From positions 26,464,822 to 26,528,821 of the forward strand of contig CM037473.1 in the NCBI GenBank assembly GCA_021014325.1: a DNA stretch of 64,000 nt. The letters run 5' to 3'. The translations under genes and the position numbers were made by a program. The number at the start of each line of letters is the position of its first letter. The stretch's first letter is position 1. Positions 1-12,875 of the stretch are shown here, piece after piece. Origin of the DNA: Plazaster borealis (lineage: Eukaryota; Echinodermata; Asteroidea; Forcipulatida; Labidiasteridae). A model generated the notes under the pieces. It made no database searches. It was not told where the DNA came from and saw nothing but the letters and a program-made list of their open reading frames with translations.

Positions 1-233
1 CAGGTTTGTTTGTTCATGCATAAATTATGTTGAATCTTACACAAAATGTGGACACTGATTTTGAGATGTTACCAAAAGTGTACAATACCTTTAAGAAAAC
101 CGTTCTGAAAGTTAAGTGGACTTGCCACACGGAACGCTGTTTCAACCGGTTCCCGCTCACTCAAATTGCCCCCGCTGTGGTTTAGATCATATAGAAGGTC
201 CAGTGATCGATCGTTGTTCATTGAGCCAGTTTA

Positions 234-2306
234 GCAGGAGACCAGCCTGTAGGTCCCGTGACCAAATTCTGGGAACAAAGGTTTGAAAGTGTTTTTGTGT
301 TCCCTGATGAATACCAAACAATTTTGACTTGGGCTGCCCCCTTGAAAATGTCAGGCATTTCCGGGAGGGGTCAACAAAGGTCACACAGGGGTCAAAATTC
401 AAATATATTCCAATCGTGTCGATATGCATATCAAATTACTCGTCTAGTTATGAGGATTCCAAAAATGTATAGTATGGTATACCTCCGACCTTAAATGAAG
501 CCGCTATGGTCTAAAACGTCGAAAGGTCAACGCACTTTTGACTGGTAGTCAAATTCACCAACACAGTTAACATTGTCCGATTCTAATGATTGTAGTGTCT
601 AATAATATGTTTTATGGCATGGCAAATTCAACCAAGACATTTTTAAAAGTAAAAGTGGTTGCCATAACCTTCAAAATTTCAAAATGGCTGCTAAAAGGGC
701 TATCCCAGGTATCAGGCCCATATGGGGCTAATGGGGGGGAAATATCTAGGCCAAATGGGCCGGGCCAACCCATATGGTACCCATATGGGGCCTTTATGGT
801 TGTGGATTATTGTGAATATTCCCATATGAGGTAAAAATGGGGGGAAATATGGGTCAGCCCTTATTGGCAAAATATGCAGTGTCCTATATGGGTATCATAT
901 GGGGAAAATAATTATGGGCAATCCCATATGGGCAGAATATGCAAGGGCCCATATTATGGGTCTCATATGGGGAAAACATGGGCAATCCCATGGGAAAAAT
1001 AATGCAAAGGCCCATATCTGTATCTTGTTTGGAAAATGTGGGCATTCACATTATTGGCTGACGAATATGCTTGAGACCAAATGGGTTTAGGAAATTATGG
1101 ATAATCTCATGGGTCAGGAAGGCTCATACGGGAGTCGTTATTGGAAAGACCTATATAGGCAAAGATCATTCATAGAAAGACCTCAGCCATGGGAGACCTC
1201 AGCCACTGCGGGATTAATATTCTAGTTTAGAATAGATTTGTTAAGTTTAGCAAGCCCAAGGGTTTATGATCCTTCCCATGGGTTTTGTAATTTCCTTTTG
1301 ACACACCTGGGTGAATCAATAATGGAAAAGCCGGAATATAGGAGATACGTACCCATATAAGCAATCCCTTGTGGATGTGGGCAGTGATATGAAAAGGTTC
1401 ATTTGGTTATCCTATGGGAACGACCTAAGCAAGCTTTGTTGGTACGCAGACCCATATGGGTACGAAATATGGGTAAAGACTTGGGCAAACCCTTGGCAAT
1501 GCAAATTTGTGGACAGGGCATTGAGGTAGTGTGTTTTCATTCATATAGCTCTGTAAAATTGTTTTTGTACTTTTTTGTAAGATATTCTTCAATAAGAAAA
1601 ATACAGCGATTCTGACTCTGATTCTGATGGATATGACACTGTGTTGGATGATGAACTGTGCAATAAAGCAAGATAAGCATCATTGGACAATGTTTTAGAA
1701 ATAACTGTGTTATTGTTGGCCAAGGATCCTAGGAGCCTTCATTTAATCCACACCCAAAAGGGCCCCATATGGGTACCATATGGACTGGCCCCGGCCCATA
1801 TAATTCCCATTAGCCCCATATGGGCCTCGCTGATGAGCCCTTTTAGCACCCTTTTTGAAATGTTGAAGGTTATGGCAAACACTTTTACTTTTAAAAATGT
1901 CTCAGTTGAATTTGCCATGTCATAAAACATATTATTAGACACTACAATCATGAGAATCGGACAATGTTAACTGTGTTGGTGAATTTGACTACCAGTCAAA
2001 AGTGCATTGACCTTTCGACGTTTTAGACCATAGCGCCTTCATTTAAGGTCGGAGGTACACCAAACTATACATTTTTGGAATCCTCACGACTAGACGAGTA
2101 ATTTGATATGCATATCGACACGATTGGAATATATTTGAATTTTGACCCCTGTGTGACCTTTGTTGACCCCTCCCGGAAATGCCTGACATTTTCAAGGGGG
2201 CAGCCCAAGTCAAAATTGTTTGGTATTCATCAGGGAACACAAAAACACTTTCCAACCTTTGTTCACAGAATTTGGTAACGGGACCTACAGGCTGGTCTCC
2301 TACTAG
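234..2306. mobile_element. Foldback-type element with ~570-bp inverted arms
   Basis: The segment ~234-809 is repeated in inverse orientation at ~1739-2306. By eye the arms match at roughly 19 of 20 bases over long stretches, for example 495-700 against the complement of 1860-2045. The ~930-bp centre is not part of the arms and is rich in CCCATATGGG-type palindromes (about a dozen between 715 and 1820). No transposase frame is visible; the matching short open frames in the two arms are shadows of the inverted copy. The exact ends and target duplications are not resolved. Confidence 0.8.
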
Positions 2307-2499
2307 TTCATTGCCAAACTCTAAACTTTCAAAGTGCTTCAAAACTTCAACAAACGTTACGCTAGACCGCGCCCTCTTAATATGTTGCTATGGATATTCC
2401 GCACATGCGCGTGTTCCGATACACACTCAGGGATATCTCTGAACTCTAGGCCTGTTGTGTATTATTATTTAATCATTTCAGCAAACACAATATTAAAAA

Positions 2500-2760
2500 C
2501 CACTGAAACGTATATACAAGAAAAATCCTTGGTAAAAGTGGTATTGCTGCTTAATTGGGGAGATGAAGTGCGACAGTTTTCCGCAGATAGGTTTGCCGGA
2601 ACCGTTGTTAAAAATCCAAGAGACCGTTCTCAGGTTGTACACTTGGCAAAACGGATGTACCCCGGGCAGACTAAGTTTATGGTGGAAGCTTACGCAGACG
2701 CGACCAGTCAGCCTTATTCCAATCTTTGCCCAGAGGAATTTCGCTTGAGGACTAATTTCA
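2500..2760 (+). pseudogene. Unrecognised coding-like fragment
   Basis: The frame that is open from 2334 to 2864 contains, from about 2530, a stretch that reads like real protein: VVLLLNWGDEVRQFSADRFA, then GTVVKNPRDRSQVVHLAKRM and YPGQTKFMVEAYADAT. The base composition here is less AT-rich than its surroundings, and a tttcag acceptor-like site lies at 2475-2480. The frame decays into AT-rich sequence after about 2760. I do not recognise the family; it may be a relic of a transposon-encoded or host protein, or an exon of an unseen gene. Its N-terminal part overlaps the foldback element's right edge and is probably not meaningful. Confidence 0.35.
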
Positions 2761-3642
2761 ACAAAAAAATCGCCCTGTTTTATTTGCTACTAATTGATTT
2801 TATTTTATTTTATCACAACACTTTAATGCTATACGGTAATGCTCTTTGTTCCTTAATTGTTTGAGGTGATGTTTTTTTACACAAATATGGCGATACATTA
2901 CACAACAAATCTGAAACCGGTACATCTCCTCGTACATTTTCTTCAATAAATTTATGCACTAATTCATCGTGAGGGTCCTCGGTAAAAAAAAAGTGACAAA
3001 ATTTTATTCAACGATACGTCTCCCACATCTATGTATCAGATAGAAATTACAGAATTGACCAGACTGAACTTTAGATACTTTGAATATTTTCGATACTGTT
3101 CTTCTTTAAAAACTGTTCAAAGTAGGGTCGGCCGTAGAACGTTGATGATTGACCAAGGAGTCGAAGACCTCTGCTCTTTTGTTGCAATCGAGGTGAATGA
3201 AAAGTAGGCCTACCCGGTTGATCCATCATCGAGCCTTTACAAGGCGTTGTTCAGAGTTTTGTTTACATAAGGCCCTTTGACTACTCCGTAATTCACCGTC
3301 CGATCATTGCGATGATTGACGTGTTGATTTTCAAGCAGGAATCAACTGATATGGCTGAAAATAAAATATAGTGTTAAAAACTGTTATTACAAATTTATTC
3401 AGAGAGATAATGTGAAAACACACCTAATATAGGGCCTACAGGTGATCAAGACGGAAATGACCCGAGCAAAAGACGCACGCTTTCTCTCATTTTGATATGA
3501 GCTACCCGGTTAATGTTATAATAAGAAAAAGGAGATAAACAAGATCTGGGTGATTTTAGACGTGTATTCGGTGAGGAGTGTGTATTACCATGTTCCTTGC
3601 TCTATGGTATTACGCAGCAAACATAGTACATGTACATGTATG

Positions 3643-3765
3643 TAGCCCACCTTGTTGAGCTGTAATAAATGGCTCTCTTTTAACATCGGTCTCATAACCT
3701 CACCATTACAGTGTCATGAGACCGATGTTATAAAGAGGGCCATTACAGCTCAACAAGGTGGGCTA
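3643..3765. repeat. Near-perfect ~50-bp stem hairpin (inverted repeat)
   Basis: TAGCCCACCTTGTTGAGCTG and onward (3643-3695) is the reverse complement of 3716-3765, with a 3-base bulge and a couple of mismatches, around a 20-base loop (3696-3715). It looks like a palindromic MITE or the collapsed ends of one. Confidence 0.85.
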
Positions 3766-4026
3766 ACATGACATAGGTCAGCGGTCATCTGTGGTGATCG
3801 ACTCATATTGTGGTAATTCCTGTCCACAGGCAGTGTTAAAAGATAAGCCCGAAGCGGTCTAAAGATAAACCCTCCAGCTCGACGGTCTAACTATTAAAAT
3901 TATAACTTTAGAGGCGTAGACATAGTTGAATTAGATCAGGTTGAACCACGAGTTATCCTGATTCCTCACGGCTTATGCCGTTGCCAATGTCTTGTACACT
4001 GTATTTATACCAGAAAATAGAGACTT

Positions 4027-4266
4027 CACTCTAAAAACTTCCCGGTCAGAATTGAACCGGATCCGGGTCACGTGAGGCTCGACCCATTTCGTGGTCAGTG
4101 TGACCAAGAATCTGTATCAAAATGACCCCATTGTGGGACAAACTTACGCAGAATCCGAGTAAAAATTCAATTTTTAAACACTTTCCGGGTCAGCCTGCCC
4201 TGAATTGGGCCAGGCCCCCGAGACCTGAAATCCGGAACAAATTCTGACCCATGAGTTTTTAGAGTG
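4027..4266. mobile_element. 240-bp MITE with CACTCTAAAAAC termini
   Basis: The terminal inverted repeats CACTCTAAAAAC (4027-4038) and GTTTTTAGAGTG (4255-4266) are perfect for 12 bases and continue imperfectly to about 27 bases, both sides reaching GGTCAGAATT or its complement. No open frame fits inside, so it is non-autonomous. Similar CACTCTAAAAA termini occur on MITE-like repeats of fishes and invertebrates, as far as I recall. No clear target duplication is seen. Confidence 0.75.
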
Positions 4267-7200
4267 TGATAAGCCAGCGTGTAAGTGTAATTCTTTCCAA
4301 AACTTTGGTTTTAATGGTTTCCCCCGAGTGTATTCGTTATGTACATAGAGTACCAGAATAGACCGTGCAAGTCTCGCGCGTATTCCAACATTTTGGTCCC
4401 ACTTTGGTCCCACGCACATTGCTTTAACGCGTGAAGGAAACAAACTCACGCACTATAACGGGTTCCAATGTTCAAATTATACGCACGAGACTTCCACAGT
4501 ATATTATCAAAACGTAGGAAGGGTTGACTGTGAACTGTGTAATGCATTTATCACATGATTGCAGGCTGGCATAGTTTGTCTGTCCTTCGAAACCACAGCA
4601 GATGGTATTGAACGGTCAGACGGTACTAAGAGGGTTATTAATAATAAGGCACAAAAAGGCCTTTTTCAAACCTAGGTTTCAACTCTATATACATACCATC
4701 GGGGTCATGAGCAGAAGGAAAGGCCCAATATAATTTTGATTAGCCTTTGTGTTGAACAAGTGAAAGAAACCCTTTCTTTTTCTCAACCAAACCAAACTTC
4801 ACAAACCATTTCAGCAACACATAAATTGGGTTCGTGTTTTCCCTCATCCTGTGAACACTCAAAATCAAAGAATACTTGAGTATAGTTTGTTTCTTTTTTT
4901 TCTGTTCTTCTTGTTGACGTTACTACCTTCAACGGTATCGTCAACAATCCTGCCAGTTATTATGTTTACTACACATTGGGAATATCTCGCAACTTTGATA
5001 TAACACTGGTGATCCAACAAAACCATTTCCTTGCAAAATTGACAATTTTTTTCGCACAATCATTTGCCACTTTCTTTGCTTTTACTTTTAACAATAGCAT
5101 AAATGGAGGGAGGCGTAAACGAGATACCAGGCTACTCTGCCATGGAGTGGCTAGTACTAGTAGGCTTTGAACGATTGATGGGCTGGTGATTTGCAGTCTG
5201 CATTGGCAACAATCACAGCACTCTACTTGCCCTTCTTGTCTATGTAACACATGACTAGGCAGCCCCTAAGGTCAGGCCTTAGTGCTAGAGTGGTGGTAAA
5301 CATGTGGTAGAAGGCACCAACAAGAACAAAAAGAAGTAACAAATTGAACTTAAAGGAACCTGACCATCGAATTTCAAGAAAATAAACCTGCTTAAAAACA
5401 TTTAAAAAACAACTACAAAACCACCTCACACACAAATGATCAATCGGACGCACAATTTCATTTTCTTTCTTTCTCCTGTAGGGTTTTCATTCTAGAGACA
5501 AATAACTTACTTTTATTCTACAAATCATGTGGAAAAGTATATTATATTAATTATTGGGACAACTCATCAAGACTTTATTCCTTATTATGACAATTAACAG
5601 CTTGAGAAGAGACCATACAGTAGTACTTGATGTATAAACAGAGGACCTGTAAATCTCTAACATTGGTTTCTTTTATTCAGGGTGCACTCTTTTTTTGCAA
5701 ATAGAATACTCACTGATAACATCACAACCATGGATTGGCAACAATGAAACTATTGTTCTCTTCCATTGTTCAGAATGCAGTTCCCTGTTTGGGGTCCAAA
5801 GTTTATCACATGAAGTACATACACTCTGTCAAGGTGCAAAACCATCTCACTCCAAGTTCTTCACAAAGGACTTTGTAAAATTTAACTCTAAAACAAGACT
5901 CATATTCTGACATACTTAAACATTTAAAATAATCGCATACAATTAATTCATCCCTTCCTTATTTGTTTATATATGTTTCAATACATACACACATAAAATA
6001 GTTTTCAAAAAGAAAAAAATCACCGTGGAAACATCTTTTTTTCCAAATCTAAATTTCTTTCGACGGTGATGATATTTTATCTCAGGAAACAGACAATATT
6101 TATATTAAAAAACACAATATTTTTTCATGTATTTCCCATTTGTTAATGGTAACCATTTACAAAGTGTTTACTTTACCAAGTTACATACACGTTGTACACA
6201 AAATTACACCCATGTTGTGTACAATTACCAATAATTTCAATATTTATATACAGAGAGGCAGAGACTATGCTCTTTTTGATACACTGTTTTTAAGTTGCCA
6301 CCATGGACACCAAATTCAAGAACCCACAGTTGAAGAAATTCCAACACACCACAATATTCATTATAATACTTCCATAAAAACAAAAGGCAAAATATATTAT
6401 TTTAATGTTAATTATGATTTGTCTTTTCGTATACTGAATACTTATGCTTAAACCTTGACACAAACAGAGTACATATTTTGTTCAGCATAATTCGTAAATG
6501 ATTCTGTATGTACAGTCACCACTATGCTAAAAAAAAGTACACCACTGATGCTTGAAACTATAGGAGACTGGGAGTCAATCTTGACAACCTATAAATCACT
6601 TTGATCATTTCAATTGATGAATTATGTTGGGTGAGAGATTTAAGACACCATTGTGAGTAATGTATTGAAGTTTGTAACTGAAACCAAAACATTACGTGAT
6701 TAATCAACACATATGAGAGTTTTAAACCTCCTTTATTGAAAAAAGCGTACACGAACTCCTGGTGAACTGGAACATATTCTGGAATGAATTTTCATTTTGG
6801 GAAGTGATTTTTCGGATGGAGGGATAGTTATCTGGAGCTACAGTGAACACACTAACTCTTTATGACATGTACATGTTTGTATATGGCCAAAAACCTTACA
6901 CCAGGAATAATCTGTCCGGGATGGTCCTTTAAAAGACTACACACTAACTGTACACGCACCTTTGCAGTTGCTATAAACCCTTTCCCCCAGGCTATTCCTC
7001 TCTGCACACCCACCATTCCACTAGCTTAAACTCTGCTTATCCCTTTCTTCCCTGGATTTTCCCCCTAGACTTCATGGTGCTCCATAGATGTAGTCCTCTC
7101 TGTACAAAGAACACAAAACCCCCAAAGCTTAGACTTGTAAATCCCCTTTCCCTAGATATTTTTCCTAGATTTTATGGTCCACATTATTGAGTCTTCTTTG

Positions 7201-8825
7201 GACATAAAAAAGAAGTGTTTCCAACATAAATCAGTAACAAAGCAAAGCCGATGCAATGTAATTAAGCTTTTGGTTCCTGTCAACAGGTTATCAGCAAACC
7301 ATATTTTACACATATTAAATAGCACAATTGAACGTCAACACACCCTGAGGGTCTGTGAATGATCATACAAATATTCAATGCTGACAACTGTTATATGCCA
7401 GAAAAAAATTGCAAGTACGGTGCCTTGACACACAAATGATGTGTGCGTGCAACTTAACACATGACTAGTTCACTAATCCGTGTATTAGCCTTGAATAATA
7501 AGTACCATGTGACAAGAGATGTGTTATAAACATGGGAACATCAAAAAAGGAAAAACTGTTTTCCAAATGGTTTTTTTCTAGGGATATTATATTTAGTTAC
7601 CAGTCTTCAAGGGAATGAAACATATTGGTTAGTAATCAGAGAGTCTGCACTGCAGGATAATTTTGACTATTTACTTCCAACCACCAACCACCCCCTCCCC
7701 CCTCCCCTCCAAACCTCCAAACTAGACACAGTTGCCTGTGTACATGGGATCCGCCAGTGCCTCACCACATATGGCATGTTAACATTACTACCGCCAAACA
7801 TGCACAGAAACCTGAACAACACTTTTGTTAGCGCTATTGTGTCCTCCAAAGTGAATCGGTTAACACATTTTGTTTTCATCTTACAACTATGATGCCAGTC
7901 AAGCTGTTCTGGGTATTCAGGGTCAAAAATATGGGTGCTTGTGAGGGCAAAGGTGTCTGTATTTCCCTTCTCGGGAAATTGGAGGATTTCTTTCCCAGCG
8001 ACCAGGGAAACATGTGATCTAGAGTTTAATCATGTGGCCCTGACAAATGTTTCACCCTTTAATGACTGCTCTATCCCTTGTTGATATCTCACTGACAATG
8101 ACCTAGCCACAAGTTTTTTGTTACAGCTATAACCTCTTCTTTTTAAAACAAGAAAAACGTAACATTGAAAACATAAACAAGAAGACCACTGGAAAATTAT
8201 ATTTCCAATTAAAGTTTTGACCCAAGATCCAAATTACTGAAAGGACTTCTGTCTTAAGGAATGCCATCATAGTAATTTTATACTCTTAACAGGAAAAATG
8301 ACAAGCCATAGGCTGGCTAAATAAATTCAAACTCCATTACTTGCTCCAAACAAATAAAAATATAAGTTCAGGGTCGAAGCCCAGTTATATTTGTCACCTA
8401 TCAGTGTGGAGAAAATCATATAAAGTAACTTACAAAACCATCTGGAAACTGTACATTAATGTGAAGGGCAAGGACATTTAAACCACATTAAGTCGTTAAC
8501 ATGAGAAGAAAACATATTTTCTGTCAAATATGTCAGACAGCTAAAATGACTCTGTTATTATTTTTTTAAGGTGTAGTACTCTCAGTTCAATGGATTCTTA
8601 TTCCCAACTAATCATTTTTCTTTGAGGAGTTATTGTGATAATAAACTTTATCATGCGGTCATCTTCTTTACCATGTTCCCTGTCTGCAAGGGCCATAACA
8701 AACACAATATTTCATTATGACAAAAATGAGGCAGACTATTCTTCATGCATCTACTTTGATGTGTGGATTTTAATGGGAGAGGAACAAGATGACTGCTTAG
8801 TAGATGTTTGCGTCGTGGATAAAGA

Positions 8826-8886
8826 AAAGCACTGTATACTCAGTACTTTCACAGGACTCGTGAAAGAACTGAGTATACAGTGCTTT
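8826..8886. repeat. 27-bp stem, 7-base loop hairpin
   Basis: AAAGCACTGTATACTCAGTA and onward (8826-8852) pairs with 8860-8886 with a single mismatch around the loop AGGACTC. It lies in the 3' flank of MED13. Confidence 0.85.
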
Positions 8887-10685
8887 ACACACATAGGTAT
8901 AATGGTAAAACCAAAGATGACTCTTATATAATAAAGGTACACAACCAATCTCAAGTGTACTGTTCAACAAGGCTTTCTGCATAGAGGTTATAAGTGACAT
9001 ACCATACATCGGTATACATCACCAACAAATGGTTTACTTATATATACACTCTTTAAGTCAATAGCTATTTTAGTTGCAACCAATAACTGTCAAAAGAAAC
9101 CTACATGTTCATGTGGTGATGAGGTTAATTGTCAAGCACATAATTTCATTTGGGAATTTGTTTTTTGAAACTCAAGATGATTTCCTGTAGTGACATAGTG
9201 AAAAGTAAATATACTTGAAGTTCTTTTTTCACCATGCAATGTTTATAAAGAAACCTCTCCCCTAATCTAGAGTTGATTGATAGTTGCAGAGTAAAAATCC
9301 CTTGTACGTGCCAACATTGGTATCACAAACAACCATTAGACAAAAAGAGATCTTTCTATAATCTCTATGAAGGGACATTTAAGCTCATGACGCCTCATGC
9401 AAGGGGTTTAAAGAATGTTTTTGAATTCGTTCTCTGTTGTTGCACCAAGCAAAGTGGCTAGCCCTGTAGAGTCACTGTTGCGGAAAAGGTAATAACAAAA
9501 CATGTGTATGGCTTGCAGTCATACATTTAAACTAGATTTTCACTACCCATAAAAGAAAGTCAACTATTTTGATGAACAGGATTAGTACAAAGTACCCTTG
9601 CTAATACCTTCAGAAAGTATCAGTCAGTCAAGGTCACTTATGAAAGATTTTTCAACATTTTATAACAACTCCCCGCTAAAAATAATTTTCAAATGTATGA
9701 ATTTGTTTAATTACTTTTTGTTACTACAAAAATCTTCGGGAAAACATTTGACCATGTTTTTTGAATGATGTGCTGAACAATTTACACCATAAAGCATAGG
9801 TTCTCATACATTGTAAAGGTTGACCTACATGAACATATCTCCCCTTCTCTCTGTTGAGTTTAAGAATTGAGGTGATCATAACATAACAAAACAAAGATGG
9901 AGTCAAAGTCAAGAAACCACATAAATCCCCTACAAAGTTACCCACTTGTTTGGAGTTGACCTTTATCTTGCTCTATGATCCAATAACTGACCAATTTAGT
10001 CTTGTTTTGTGAATTAACATGAAACTTAAAATTGACCTAATGCTCCACATTTCAAAATACCCTTCTTCTTTTAGTAGACTTTTCAAGTCCCTTTTGCATC
10101 TTTGTGAATTTTGATTGCATTCTTTAACGCTGAAAGGAATACACCTTTTTCTTATTGCATTTTTTCCCAGTCCATTTTCTCAGTGCACAAACATACTATT
10201 GTTAAATGTTACACAATACAAAATATGGCCACATCAAAATATTATCTTGTTTCTGGATGGAGCTTTGTTTCATTGATGGTAAAACAGTTCTGCTTTTTAT
10301 GAGTGATAGCGCAAGTCAAATTCCAGCCTAGTCGAATAGAATAAAATAAAAGCACAACAAACTTTATTGTAGATGGATAAAGTTGCTTACAACAATTTCA
10401 CCAACAGCTGTCAAAAGATAGCACCATGAAAGATCTGTCATGGGTTGTTTAATGCATGGTAAGTTTCAACAAATTCTCATCAAAACAATCCGCTTGATAA
10501 AATTTGTACAGAGCTATTTCCATGTTAAATTCTGTCAAGTGATCTAGCATCTTTTAACTGCTATAAAAGTCACTGTTTTTCTGATGAGCTGGTGAGTATT
10601 TTCTCCATACTGTAAAATTTTCCTCAGCACAACTAAAATGCCATGAAATAATCAATGTTACAACTGATGTCCCAATAAAGTGTTT

Positions 10686-10829
10686 GCTTTTGCTGCTAAA
10701 AAATATTGTCTGCTTAACAACTTTATAAAATTGGGACCTGCATATATGCACTTGACAGCTTTTGCTGCTCAAAAATATTGTCTGCTTAACAACTTTATAA
10801 AATTGGGACCTGCATATATGCACTTGACA
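10686..10829. repeat. Two-copy 72-bp tandem duplication
   Basis: 10686-10757 is repeated at 10758-10829 with one visible difference (GCTGCTAAA versus GCTGCTCAA). The near identity implies a recent duplication. It lies in the putative 3' UTR or flank of MED13. Confidence 0.92.
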
Positions 10830-12742
10830 TTCCAGAATCATCAAAGCCTGGTAAAGATTTCTACATAAGGACAACATATATAAAAAGACAGTAGATTTGA
10901 AGGATGTACATGTCCTCTGCCATAAACCAAAATTGTATGAATCCTTAGAATAAAGTGCTGTATAAACCACTATATTTTAACACCTGTTACATTTTGAAAA
11001 CTTGGATGGCGATTTCCATGGCAATACTGTTCCACTGTGCAGTGCTTAAGAATTACACATTTTAAAGAGACAGAATCCTTTACGAATGATGCAACCTGTT
11101 GAACCGTTTAAGCTTCATAACACAGCTGCTATGCTGACCTGGATGGATCCCCTTGTTGTGACTTCACACCACCAGAACAGGTGATAACTAAATGGAATTA
11201 TGGCACACACTGAAAAGTGTGTTCAATGTCACGCTTGCTGATGGGTTCCTTGCTGTAAAAACCCATTAGGAGAGTCATATGTCAAGGAAGTCGAACATTA
11301 CACTTGTAATGTGGCTCAACAGGTGATTCCTGCTTTACAGATTGAAGGTTGTAAGTCAAGAGCAAGTTGTCCGTTACAATGCCAAATTTTATTTTTAAAG
11401 AAATCTTTTCCAGGGATGTATTATTACATAATTTATTTTTGGAGACAATCGGAATAGCATTCTATATATCCCATCAGAGGTTCTTTACAGGTTTTGTTAT
11501 TGTCACTAGAGGGCAGCGAGAAGACTCTTTTTTGGAGTGGTAACTTGACGCGATATGTGACCAATGTTTTCCTTCACAAAAAGCATCAGGCATTCTGATG
11601 AATCCAAGTTGCTTTTCCATCAATAGCTCGGTGAAAAACATATTTTCTGACTTAATCCTGGGAGGGGGGCGAGACGCTTAGTATACAACGGAAAGATTGG
11701 GGGGGGGGGATGCATTGCATCCATTTCTGTAAACAACTTATTTTGGTGAGGTTGTTTGTGTATATCAATCACATGTACAGAACACATAAATATAAATGAA
11801 AGGGTAGCCAATTATTCATTCCATAATGCTTTGAAGCATTGAGCAGGCCCCTAGGCATCAACGCTTAGTATGACAGATCCTCACTGATGAGTGGCACCAC
11901 TTGATAAGAATCAGATTTTTTCAACACAAAAACCAGGAATATTTTCACGTTCTCAGGCAGACAGTCCAATCGCATAGACATTTAAATAGTATTCCATAAC
12001 ACTAATAAGGTGCGTTGAACAAACTTTCTGTAATCCCTCAATAGAGGGCAGCAGATGATCCCGATCAAAACTCAGTAACAACTGTTATAATGGAAAGCTT
12101 ACCCCTATGACGTCTGGAAGTAAATGTAGTCGCAATCTGCAATTCTGCACAGGCTCCACTGAGACATTGGCAATTCCGTCTCCAACATGGTTTGTTAAGA
12201 TACCATTACTCACTCACCAGTAGTGATTCTGCTCTCAATCCAGTTTTCTCCATGATCCATTCTGTAAGACTGACAATTCTGCTCCAACAAGAATGGTCTT
12301 ACAATGTTACTTGAGGGCATTAGATACTCTACCACATTCATCAGCCGTAAAATGTCATGAAATTAAAGTCTCCAAGAATTAAACAAGGGCGTCCAATACA
12401 GGGTGCAGCTCTCTTGGTTAGTTCGCATTTCCAATATGTAACCAATTCCCAAAACAATTTCTACTTTGAGTCACCAAAACAAACAACAAAACTGGACTGG
12501 ATGAACCAGGCTAAGGTTCAATCTCAAGACAAAACACAAACAACTTCCATTCAGCATAATTCAAAAGTAATCTCTACCTCTAATATATTAAAAGATTGAG
12601 TCATCTTGGGCGTCAGGGCACAATTATTGGCAAAAGTTTTGAACTCTCGGTTGGTGAGTATTATCAAGGTTTCTATGACAGTTTGAAAAACATCCAAAGA
12701 TCATGATTAGTGGACTTGAAGTATAGGTGTCACCCGCTTTCT

Positions 12743-12875
12743 TTAGAAGAGGGCTGCTATTGTATTGTAGAGTTGCATGAGAACCACAAGGTGAATGGGG
12801 AGGCACGATCGCCGATCTCCACTTGATGGATCCACATTCAGCCATGACAGGCTGTTGTAGCTTTCCAGTACATAC
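12743..12875 (-). CDS. MED13: MED13 last coding exon ff, residues 2028-2071 and TAA stop
   Basis: The exon encodes [40 protein letters not shown] and ALF before TAA at 12743-12745. This is the conserved MED13 C-terminus (vertebrate VLEQYNALSWL, SCLPIHFVVL and QLYN). The acceptor is cccttaag. Confidence 0.98.

Larger units (their letters stand above)
4300..12742 (-). other. 3' flank of MED13, probable long 3' UTR; no other gene seen
   Basis: No convincing coding sequence appears on either strand over this 8.4 kb, which is AT-rich with scattered T and A runs. The MED13 3' UTR should start at 12742 and run leftwards. Minus-strand AATAAA hexamers are at 11432-11437, 11388-11393 and 10363-10368, and more occur further left, so I cannot place the true polyadenylation site without transcript data. 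A hairpin (8826-8886) and a 72-bp tandem duplication (10686-10829) lie in this stretch. Confidence 0.5.

Noticed and set aside
715..1820. CCCATATGGG repeats as CArG boxes (SRF sites)
   Set aside because: A CArG box needs six A/T bases between CC and GG; these have four, and they lie in a transposon-like spacer.
8826..8886. A pre-miRNA
   Set aside because: The stem is too short and too perfect, with a 7-base loop, for a typical animal precursor; a mobile-element remnant is as likely. Kept only as a hairpin.
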